Both the position numbers and the translations under genes were made by a program. DNA of 64,000 nucleotides, from NCBI RefSeq assembly GCF_041224545.1, contig NZ_JBGFGP010000150.1, forward strand, positions 160,414 through 224,413, in the 5' to 3' direction. This document shows positions 27,783-34,743 of this stretch, piece after piece. How positions within the stretch are numbered: position 1 is the stretch's first letter; every line of letters starts with the position of its first letter. Source of the DNA: Sedimentitalea sp041224545 (GTDB taxonomy: Bacteria; Pseudomonadota; Alphaproteobacteria; Rhodobacterales; Rhodobacteraceae). Under the pieces are notes generated by a model. The model saw only the letters and a list, made by a program, of their open reading frames with translations, was not told where the DNA came from and did no database searches.

Positions 27783-29072
27783 ATGACCAAAGACACCAAA
27801 ACCACCGGCACGACACGCCGCGGCGCGCTGAAAACGCTTGCTGCCGGGGCGGCGGCGGGCAGCCTGCCGCTCTGGGCGCGCTATGCGCAGGCACAGACAT
27901 CCGAGCCGATCCGCATCGGTTTCCAGGTACACCGCACCGGGATCGGCGCCGCCTACGGGCGCTGGTATGACCGCACCACCAATGCCGCCGTCAAGCTGAT
28001 CAACGAGGCAGGGGGAATCAATGGCCGCATGGTCGAGATCGTCGCCGAAGATGACGGGACCGATCCCAAGCGGGGCGCGGAAGTGGTCGAGAAATTCGCG
28101 ACCCAGCACAATTGCGATATCGGCTTCGGGACGCTGTTTTCCCATGTGGTGATCGGGTCGGCCCCGCGCGCGGGAGAGTTGAAACTGCCCTATTTCGTGG
28201 TCTCCGAAGGCCACCACGTCGCGAGCGGGATGCTCAACCGCTGGACGGTGCAGCCCGGTATCACCGATGTAAAGAGCCAGGTTCTGGCGATGGCGCCGTT
28301 CGTGTCGTCAAATCTCGGCAAGAAGGTCACCATGATCTACCCGGATTTTGCCTTCGGCCACGACCACCGTGACTATTTCACCGAGGCGCTTGCGGCGCAG
28401 GGGGGCGAAGTGGTGGCGCAGATCGCGATCCCGCCCACCGAAACCAGCTTTACCAAGTATTTCCCGAAGATCCCCCGCGAGACCGAAGTGATTTATCACG
28501 TGATGGTCGGACCCGCCGTTCTGACCTTCGTCAAGGAAATGGGCGAGTTCTTTGGCCCGAGCCGCCCCGAAATGTTCGGCTTTATCGACTCGCTGGAGGC
28601 GGTGGACCTGTCGAGCCCCGGTCTTGAGTTCCTTGAAGGCACATATTTCTGGGAGGGCATGCCGCGCTATGCGCAGGCCGAGCAGACCGAGTTCGACCAG
28701 CATTACCGTGCTGCCGTGGGCGTCGATGCAAACGGTGCATCGGTCAGCGATCCAAAGGACATCTCGACCTATGCGCACATGTTCGGGTGCTGGGAAACGC
28801 TGTATACCGTCAAGGCGGGTATGGAAGCCGCCGGTTATACCGGGACCGCGGATCGGGCCAAGCTGATCGAGGCGGTGGAGGCGATGACCGAAATTCCGGC
28901 GTCAAACGCGCATCCGCAGGGGGCCAAGCTCTTCAATGGCAAGACCCACCAGGTGTTCGGCCATCAGTATATCAGCAAGGTGATCGACGGGAAAATGGTG
29001 CTGCAACACACCACGTCGATCGAGGATACGCTCTATCCCGACGAGGTCGATTACACGCAGCAGAGCTTCTGA
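27783..29072 (+). CDS. livK: ABC transporter substrate-binding protein (branched-chain amino acid/amide type), Tat-exported
   Basis: Periplasmic type I solute-binding protein of the HAAT family, 429 aa. It has a twin-arginine export signal (TRRGALKTLAAGAAAGSLPLWA, split around RRGALK) with cleavage near AQAQ. The mature part begins SEPIRIGFQVHRTGIGAAYG and has the INEAGGINGRMVEIVAEDDG signature. A GGGGA ribosome site precedes the ATG. It is the binding partner of livHMGF, although an opposite-strand gene separates it from livH. The family binds amino acids, amides, urea or aromatic acids. The island context suggests a nitrogen heterocycle or its amide. Confidence 0.88.
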   Translation: MTKDTKTTGTTRRGALKTLAAGAAAGSLPLWARYAQAQTSEPIRIGFQVHRTGIGAAYGRWYDRTTNAAVKLINEAGGINGRMVEIVAEDDGTDPKRGAEVVEKFATQHNCDIGFGTLFSHVVIGSAPRAGELKLPYFVVSEGHHVASGMLNRWTVQPGITDVKSQVLAMAPFVSSNLGKKVTMIYPDFAFGHDHRDYFTEALAAQGGEVVAQIAIPPTETSFTKYFPKIPRETEVIYHVMVGPAVLTFVKEMGEFFGPSRPEMFGFIDSLEAVDLSSPGLEFLEGTYFWEGMPRYAQAEQTEFDQHYRAAVGVDANGASVSDPKDISTYAHMFGCWETLYTVKAGMEAAGYTGTADRAKLIEAVEAMTEIPASNAHPQGAKLFNGKTHQVFGHQYISKVIDGKMVLQHTTSIEDTLYPDEVDYTQQSF

Positions 29073-29078
29073 ACGCGC

Positions 29079-29948
29079 TCAGTATTGCGCCGGCGGTGGC
29101 AGGGTCGTGCAATCGACCTGCTCCGCTCTCGTGAATGTCAGACCGTCCAGCACAGCACGCTGTCCGCAACTTGTCATCTTGCAGGCGTGGTCGGCGTCGC
29201 TCAGACGGATGCCGCCCTCGGGCGTGATGCCGAGCGCGAGTTGGCAGGGTTGTCCGCCGCTCTGATCGCGGTAGGTCCAGCCGCTTGCGTTCGGCTGGGC
29301 CTTGCCCTGAACGAAGCAGGAATGACCGTTGGCTTGCCAGCTTTCGAGCCGAAAGTCCGCGACCCCGCCCGCATCGACATAGACGCGAAAATCATCTGCA
29401 TCGCGGCGATAGCAATAGCTGGCTCCGCCTCCGCCCGCCGCGCCGCTGGCCCCGGTCGTCGATCGGGGGGCACAATCGATATCCGAAATGTCCCAACCGG
29501 GATATCCCATGTTTTCGATGCGCCAGAATCCGTCTTCGACGACGAAATCGAAATAGATAAGGGCGGGCTTTCCAAAACTCGTGAACTGCGCCGTGACCCG
29601 CTGGCGCGTGGTGTCGCCCTCTGCGGTGACGTTCAGGCTCCGCGCGATCTCGGCCGCGTCATAATCGTTGCCTGGAATCTCGAACCCCGGTTCGAAACAG
29701 CCGGTTGCAAGGTTGTTGCCGTGATCGCTGTTCACATCGTTGGTGTCGTAGAGTTGAACGAGATCGCGCGAGAGGTAGTCGCGCCGCCGCTCGGGCGCGG
29801 TCAGGTAGGCCAGCCCCCTGGCCGTGCCATCGGGGGGCGCAGAAAGCGACGTGTACATCCATCGCACGATCTCTTCCGGCGATTGCGCCGACGCGGGGGC
29901 CAGCCCGGCAAGTACCAGCAATGCGATCCAACCCAAAACCCTCGCCAT
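29079..29948 (-). CDS. Secreted hypothetical protein, opposite strand inside the liv operon
   Basis: Unknown function. The 289-aa protein has a clear signal peptide (MARVLGWIALLVLAGLAPASA). The N-terminal part (PEEIVRWMYTSLSAP through FDFVVEDGFWRIENMGYPGW) resembles DUF3828/NTF2-like secreted domains. The C-terminal half is Cys- and Gly-rich (CYRRDADDF, CFVQGKAQ, CKMTSCGQ). A GGGGAGGA ribosome site sets the ATG at 29948. It lies tail to tail with livK (6 bases between stops) and head to head with livH (140 bases), so it splits an otherwise standard operon. Confidence 0.75.
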   Translation of the reverse strand: MARVLGWIALLVLAGLAPASAQSPEEIVRWMYTSLSAPPDGTARGLAYLTAPERRRDYLSRDLVQLYDTNDVNSDHGNNLATGCFEPGFEIPGNDYDAAEIARSLNVTAEGDTTRQRVTAQFTSFGKPALIYFDFVVEDGFWRIENMGYPGWDISDIDCAPRSTTGASGAAGGGGASYCYRRDADDFRVYVDAGGVADFRLESWQANGHSCFVQGKAQPNASGWTYRDQSGGQPCQLALGITPEGGIRLSDADHACKMTSCGQRAVLDGLTFTRAEQVDCTTLPPPAQY

Positions 29949-30088
29949 GCGAACAATCCTCCCCTGTGACGGCCCGACCGGTCTGATGCCCGGACAGCGA
30001 CCAGTACACAACAGGATGTGGGTTTTTCCAACAACGGATCGCTGCTTGCCCTTGCCCAATCCGCGTTCCTGGGCAATCGTGCGCGGCA

Positions 30089-31015
30089 ATGGAAATCGGT
30101 CCCTATCTCTTGCTTGCTTCGCTGGAAGGCGCAGTGACAGCCGCAGTGCTCGCCCTGACGGCGGTCGGGCTTTCGCTGGTATTCGGCGTCATGCGCGTGG
30201 TCAACGTTGCGCATGGCGAGTTCTTTATGCTGGGCGCGGTGCTGGCCTGGTGGATCAGCAGCCAGGTCGCGGGCCACCCCTCGCTCGGGTTCGCGGTGGC
30301 GCTGCTCGTCGTGCCCTTGCTTGTGGGCGGCTTGGCGGCGCTCGCAGACATGACGATCCTCAAGCGGATTTCCTATGACCCGGAACGCACGATCGTTGCA
30401 ACCATCGGGATACTCTACATAATCCAGCAGGTTACCTTGATGACCTATGGCCCGGATGCCCGTCCGGTCGAACCCCCGTTCAACACGCGGCTGGCGATAC
30501 CGTGGTTCGAGTTCGTCGAGGGCAAGCCCCGGATCTACTGGCCCTGGGGGCTGTCGACAACCACCTACAAGCTCGGCGTGATCGCTGCGGCGGCGCTGGT
30601 CCTGATCGGGGTCTGGCTGCTGATGGCGCGCAGCAGGATCGGACTGATCATGCGCGCGACACAGCTTGACCGCGACATGGCGCTGGCCTTCGGTATCCCG
30701 GTCGAACGGGTCTACGCGCTGGTCTTCGGCCTCGGCGCCGGGCTGGCGGCGCTGGCGGCGGTGCTGATCGTGCCGATCCAGCAGGCGCATTACCTGATGG
30801 GGGGCGATCCGCTCTTGCTGTCGTTCATCGTGGTCATCATCGGCGGTCTGGGCAGCCTGCCGGGCACCGTGGTCGCCGCGATCCTGATCGGCCTGTCCGA
30901 CGGCATCATCTCGGTCTTCTTCTCCCCAACCCTTGCAAAAATTCTCGCGACGCTGCTGGTGGCTCTGGTTCTGGTTTTCCGGCCACAGGGCCTGTTCGGG
31001 GTGCGCCGCGCATGA
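30089..31015 (+). CDS. livH: Branched-chain-type ABC transporter permease LivH
   Basis: Inner-membrane permease, 308 aa, with about eight membrane segments. The family signature GLSLVFGVMRVVNVAHGEFFMLGA lies near the N-terminus, and the ATPase-coupling stretch includes ATQLDRDMALAFGIP. Its stop overlaps the livM start by 4 bases. The promoter must lie in the 140 bases shared with the divergent secreted-protein gene. That stretch contains GTACACAACA (30004-30013), a partial match to the operator of hyuA and the Mo-hydroxylase operon. Confidence 0.92.
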   Translation: MEIGPYLLLASLEGAVTAAVLALTAVGLSLVFGVMRVVNVAHGEFFMLGAVLAWWISSQVAGHPSLGFAVALLVVPLLVGGLAALADMTILKRISYDPERTIVATIGILYIIQQVTLMTYGPDARPVEPPFNTRLAIPWFEFVEGKPRIYWPWGLSTTTYKLGVIAAAALVLIGVWLLMARSRIGLIMRATQLDRDMALAFGIPVERVYALVFGLGAGLAALAAVLIVPIQQAHYLMGGDPLLLSFIVVIIGGLGSLPGTVVAAILIGLSDGIISVFFSPTLAKILATLLVALVLVFRPQGLFGVRRA

Positions 31016-31956
31016 GTGACAGGACCAAGACGCTGATCCTGCATGCCGGATTGCTGGTCCTGCTTTTCGTGCTGCAATTCCTGCTCCCGGCCTATCACCA
31101 CGGCAATCTGGCGCGGATCATGGTGTTGGCCAGCTATGCGATCGGCTTCAACATTCTCTTTGGATACACCGGGCTGCTCAGCCTTGGTCACGCCCTGTTC
31201 TTTGCTGCCGGGATGTATGGCATGGGGCTTGCGATCCGCCATCTCGGCCTGTCGCCGGCGCCGGCCCTGCTCTGCGGTCTTGCGGCAGGGGTGGCGATTT
31301 CCACGATTGCGGGCCTGCTGGCCCTGCGCACGGTTGGGGTCGGTTTCATGATCGTCACCCTGATGTTCGCGCAGGCAGGGTATCTCACGCTGCTCTATTT
31401 CGGGGAATACACGCGCGGCGACGAAGGCTTCGTCATTCAACAGGCAGAGCGTATCCTCTGGGGGCTGGACCTCTCCGATCCGACCAATCGCTATTTTGCC
31501 GCATTTGCGCTCTTTGCGCTTTGCCTGCTGCTGACGCTGTGGCTGGTTCGGGCACCGTTCGGCAAGGTGCTTGTGGCGATCCGCGAGAACGAAGAGCGGG
31601 CGCGGATGCTGGGCTATGACGTGTTCGCGCACAAACTGGGGGCCGTGGTGCTTTCGGGTACGCTTTCGGCGATGGCGGGGGCGGTGTATGGCCTGTTGTT
31701 CGGATATGTCGGGGCCAGCTTTGCCTCGGTGCAATATTCGATCTTTCCGCTGCTCTGGGTGCTTCTGGGCGGGGCGGGCACCGTGTTGGGGCCATTCATC
31801 GGGACACTGTTCATGTTCTACCTGATCGACCTCTCAAGCGGTGTCACCACGGCTTATATGCTGATTGCCGGGGTGGTGCTGGTGGCGCTGACGCTGTTTG
31901 CGCCGCAGGGGCTGGTGGGTGGAATTCGCAAACGGTTCTGGCGGGGCCTGCCATGA
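31012..31956 (+). CDS. livM: Branched-chain-type ABC transporter permease LivM
   Basis: Second inner-membrane permease, 314 aa, with 8-10 membrane segments. It contains the family motif NILFGYTGLLSLGHALFFAAG and the EAA-like coupling region AIRENEERARMLGYDVFAHKL. The ATG overlaps the livH stop (ATGA), and its stop overlaps the livG start in the same way, so livHMG are translationally coupled. Together with LivH it forms the translocation channel. Confidence 0.93.
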   Translation: MSDRTKTLILHAGLLVLLFVLQFLLPAYHHGNLARIMVLASYAIGFNILFGYTGLLSLGHALFFAAGMYGMGLAIRHLGLSPAPALLCGLAAGVAISTIAGLLALRTVGVGFMIVTLMFAQAGYLTLLYFGEYTRGDEGFVIQQAERILWGLDLSDPTNRYFAAFALFALCLLLTLWLVRAPFGKVLVAIRENEERARMLGYDVFAHKLGAVVLSGTLSAMAGAVYGLLFGYVGASFASVQYSIFPLLWVLLGGAGTVLGPFIGTLFMFYLIDLSSGVTTAYMLIAGVVLVALTLFAPQGLVGGIRKRFWRGLP

Positions 31957-32660
31957 CCCTGTTGGCGACCCGTGGGCTCACCAAGCAATTCGCCGGCCTG
32001 CATGCGGTCGAGAACGTGGATTTCGATTTGCCCCGGGGGCAGGTTCGCGCGCTGATCGGACCCAACGGGGCCGGCAAGACCACCTTTGTCGGCATGCTCT
32101 GTGGCCGGGTCGAACCGACCGCGGGCACGGTTCGTTTCGACGATCGCGATATTTCGGACCTGCCCGCGCACAAGCGTATCAACCTGGGCATCGCCTACAC
32201 GTTTCAGATCACCTCGGTCTTTGCCAATCTCACGATTGCCGAGAATGTGGCGCTGGCGGCCCGGCGGAGCCTGCGCGGCGCGGATGTGGATATCGCGGTG
32301 GCCGATGCACTGGAACGTGTCGGCCTTCACGAACCGCCCGGGCAGAATGCCAGCGAACTCTCCTATGGGCATCAAAGGCTGCTTGAAATCGCCATGGGGG
32401 TCGTGCAGCAGCCCCGCCTGCTCATCCTGGATGAACCGACACAGGGGCTTGCGGACAGCGAGATCGAGGCGTTCAAGACGCTGGTGCGCGATCTCTCGGC
32501 CACGTCCACGATCCTGTTGATCGAACACAACATGGCGGTGGTGATGGAGACGGCCGACCAGATCACGGTGCTGAATTTCGGTCAGGTTCTTGCCGAAGGC
32601 ACGCCCGGTGAAATCCGCGCCGACCGGGCGGTGCAGGCGGCCTATCTGGGGACCGGTTGA
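31953..32660 (+). CDS. livG: ABC transporter ATP-binding protein LivG
   Basis: Cytoplasmic ATPase of the importer, 235 aa. It has Walker A GPNGAGKTTF, the LivG-specific ARxxLG-type segment around GIAYTFQITSVFANLT, the signature ELSYGHQRLLEIAMG and Walker B LLILDEPTQGL. The ABC signature is LSYGHQ rather than LSGGQ, which is common in LivG-type proteins. It pairs with LivF on the inner face of the membrane. Confidence 0.93.
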   Translation: MTLLATRGLTKQFAGLHAVENVDFDLPRGQVRALIGPNGAGKTTFVGMLCGRVEPTAGTVRFDDRDISDLPAHKRINLGIAYTFQITSVFANLTIAENVALAARRSLRGADVDIAVADALERVGLHEPPGQNASELSYGHQRLLEIAMGVVQQPRLLILDEPTQGLADSEIEAFKTLVRDLSATSTILLIEHNMAVVMETADQITVLNFGQVLAEGTPGEIRADRAVQAAYLGTG

Positions 32661-33355
32661 TGCTCGAAGTATCAGGAATCAACGTGGCCTACGGTGCGGC
32701 GCAAATCCTGCGTGATCTGAGCTTCTCGGTCCGCGCGGGCGAGATCCTGTGCCTGTTGGGGCGTAATGGCGCTGGCAAGACCACGACAATGAAGGCGATC
32801 ATGGGCCTGTTGCCGTTGCTGTCGGGGGACATCCGTCTTGACGGGCAGAGCATCGGTGCATTGCCGGCGCATCATGTTCCCAGGGCCGGGATCGGCTATA
32901 TCCCGCAGGGCCGGCGGCTGTTCACCGAATTGAGCGTGGCGCAGAATCTCGAGATCGGCCTGATGGCGCGCGACTCCGGACCCGAGGTGCTGGAGGATGT
33001 GCTGACGCTGTTTCCGCGCTTGCGCGAACGCCTGCACCAGCGCGCCGAAACCCTGTCGGGTGGCGAGCAGCAGATGCTCGCCACCGCCCGCGCGCTGTGC
33101 CTGCAACCCAAGGTGCTTTTGCTGGATGAGCCGACCGAAGGCCTACAGCCGTCGATGATCGAGGCGATCCGCGAGGTCATCACGGTGATGCGGGATCGCG
33201 GTGTCGCGGTCCTGCTGGTGGAGCAGCGTGTCGATGCGGTCCTGTCGGTTGCCGACCGGGTGTGCTTTATCGAGAACGGCCAGAATCTCGAAACGCTCGA
33301 CGCGGCGACCCTGCGCCAGGATCACGCGATACTCGAGCGGCATCTCGGAGTCTGA
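32660..33355 (+). CDS. livF: ABC transporter ATP-binding protein LivF
   Basis: Second cytoplasmic ATPase of the importer, 231 aa, with Walker A GRNGAGKTTTMKA, the LivF-typical GIGYIPQGRRLFTELSVAQNL, signature LSGGEQQMLATARAL and Walker B LLLDEPTEGLQP. The ATG at 32660 shares one base with the livG stop codon. It is the last gene of the importer operon. Its stop lies 3 bases from the stop of the converging marR gene, so there is no room for a terminator between them. Confidence 0.94.
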   Translation: MLEVSGINVAYGAAQILRDLSFSVRAGEILCLLGRNGAGKTTTMKAIMGLLPLLSGDIRLDGQSIGALPAHHVPRAGIGYIPQGRRLFTELSVAQNLEIGLMARDSGPEVLEDVLTLFPRLRERLHQRAETLSGGEQQMLATARALCLQPKVLLLDEPTEGLQPSMIEAIREVITVMRDRGVAVLLVEQRVDAVLSVADRVCFIENGQNLETLDAATLRQDHAILERHLGV

Positions 33356-33358
33356 GGA

Positions 33359-33790
33359 TCAGCGCAGCTTGGACAGCAGGCGCAGGAACTCGGCGCGTTC
33401 GGCCGGGTCCAGCGGGTCCAGCGTTTCGGCGGTTATCCCCTGGGCCAGGGGTACCAGCGCGTCAAAGGCCGCCCGGCCTTCGCCGGTTGCCGTCAGCAGG
33501 ACCCGCCGCAGGTCGTCGGGATCGGCGGCAGAGGCGATGTAGCCCTTGAGACGCAGCCGGTCGATCACGCCCTTGATCGTCGCCGCATCCATCGCGGTCG
33601 CCCGCCCGAGGGCATTCTGCGACACCGGGCCCAATGCACAAAGCTGTGCAAGGGCGGCGAACTGCATCGGAGTCAGCTCGGGGATATGACGGGCAAAGAT
33701 CGAGAGGTGCCGTTGATTGGCTTGCCGCATGATGAAGCCGACTTGTCGGTCAAGCACGTAGTCCGCGTCATCGGTTGGCTGTTGTGACAT
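33359..33790 (-). CDS. MarR-family transcriptional regulator
   Basis: A 143-aa winged-helix regulator with the MarR pattern. An N-terminal dimerisation helix is followed by LTPMQFAALAQLCALGPVSQNALGRATAMDAATIKGVIDRL (recognition helix about residues 60-78, wing about 85-95 with DPDDLRRVLL), then a C-terminal helix. MarR proteins usually repress and respond to aromatic or heterocyclic ligands. It is divergent from the Mo-hydroxylase operon with 113 bases between. A palindromic site just after the operon's -10 box, repeated before hyuA, is its likely operator. Confidence 0.9.
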   Translation of the reverse strand: MSQQPTDDADYVLDRQVGFIMRQANQRHLSIFARHIPELTPMQFAALAQLCALGPVSQNALGRATAMDAATIKGVIDRLRLKGYIASAADPDDLRRVLLTATGEGRAAFDALVPLAQGITAETLDPLDPAERAEFLRLLSKLR

Positions 33791-33826
33791 TCCCGCGTTC
33801 TCTCTTGGCTTGCTTTTGAGTTTTTA

Positions 33827-33873
33827 TTGACAGGTCACGGGGCGTACCGCAAAATCTGTTCGTACACTAACAA
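33827..33873 (+). promoter_or_regulatory. Promoter and MarR-type operator of the Mo-hydroxylase operon
   Basis: TTGACA (33827-33832), a 17-base spacer and CAAAAT (33850-33855) form a sigma-70 promoter for the forward operon. Directly downstream, TGTTCGTACACTAACA (33857-33872) is a 16-bp imperfect palindrome (12 of 16 positions symmetric) over the likely start point. Its core TTCGTACACTAACAA matches the hyuA operator in 13 of 15 bases. The position fits repression by the divergent MarR protein. Confidence 0.65.
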
Positions 33874-33903
33874 GATTACGGTCCCAAACACCAAGGATTT
33901 CTC

Positions 33904-34743
33904 GTGTCCAGCTATTATCGGCCCGACACACTGACCGATGCGCTCGGCGTGCTGGCCGAGACGGGCGCGGTGGTTGCGGCCGGTTGCACCGACCTGTTCC
34001 CGGCGACCGAGTATCCGGAATTGACGGGTCCGATCCTTGACATTACCGCGATAAATGGTTTGCGCGGCATCGCGCAGACAGATGACGGCTGGCGTATCGG
34101 CGCGACAACGACATGGTCGGATTTGCGTGTCGCTTCGCTACCCACCGCCTTTGACATGCTGAAACAGGCCGCAGTCGAAGTTGGTTCGCGACAGATCCAG
34201 AATGCCGGGACGGTGGCGGGAAATCTCTGCAACGCTTCGCCTGCGGCGGATGGTGTGCCGCCATTGCTGGCGCTGGATGCCGAAGTGGAACTGATCGGCA
34301 CGGGGGGCACGCGGCGTCTGCCGCTTGCGGAGTTTCTCGTCGATGTACGGCAGACCCGCCGCCGCCCGGACGAATTGCTGACGGCGGTTCATGTTCCCGC
34401 GCGGGCCGGTCACGGGAACAGCAGGTTTCTCAAACTCGGTGCGCGAAAATACCTGGTCATTTCGATCACGATGGTTGCCGTCAGGGTGGCGGTGGCCGAT
34501 GATACGATCAGCGATCTCGCGCTTGCTGTCGGCTCCTGCAGTGCCGTGGCCGTTCGTCTGCGCGATCTGGAACGTGATTTGATCGGACGCCCGGTGCAGG
34601 AACTTGCCGATGGCGTCAGCGCCGCGCAAGTGGCGGCGTGCCTGTCCCCGATCTCCGACATCCGTGCGGACGCATCCTATCGAAGCGGGGCGGCTGCCGA
34701 ACTCATCAATCGTGCGCTGGCCGGGACGGTGGGGACGCCATGA
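33904..34743 (+). CDS. Xanthine-dehydrogenase-family FAD-binding subunit
   Basis: The FAD subunit of a molybdenum hydroxylase (CoxM/HcrB-like), passing electrons from the Fe-S clusters to an acceptor. The 279-aa protein has the two FAD pyrophosphate motifs VVAAGCTDL (usual form AGGTDL) and RQIQNAGTVAGNLCNASPAADGV. It also has the C-terminal FAD/CO-dehydrogenase domain. Translation starts at GTG 33904, set by AAGGA 6 bases upstream. Its stop overlaps the start of the fused Fe-S/Mo subunit (ATGA). The Cys in AGCTDL in place of the second Gly is a small oddity. Confidence 0.9.
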   Translation: MSSYYRPDTLTDALGVLAETGAVVAAGCTDLFPATEYPELTGPILDITAINGLRGIAQTDDGWRIGATTTWSDLRVASLPTAFDMLKQAAVEVGSRQIQNAGTVAGNLCNASPAADGVPPLLALDAEVELIGTGGTRRLPLAEFLVDVRQTRRRPDELLTAVHVPARAGHGNSRFLKLGARKYLVISITMVAVRVAVADDTISDLALAVGSCSAVAVRLRDLERDLIGRPVQELADGVSAAQVAACLSPISDIRADASYRSGAAAELINRALAGTVGTP

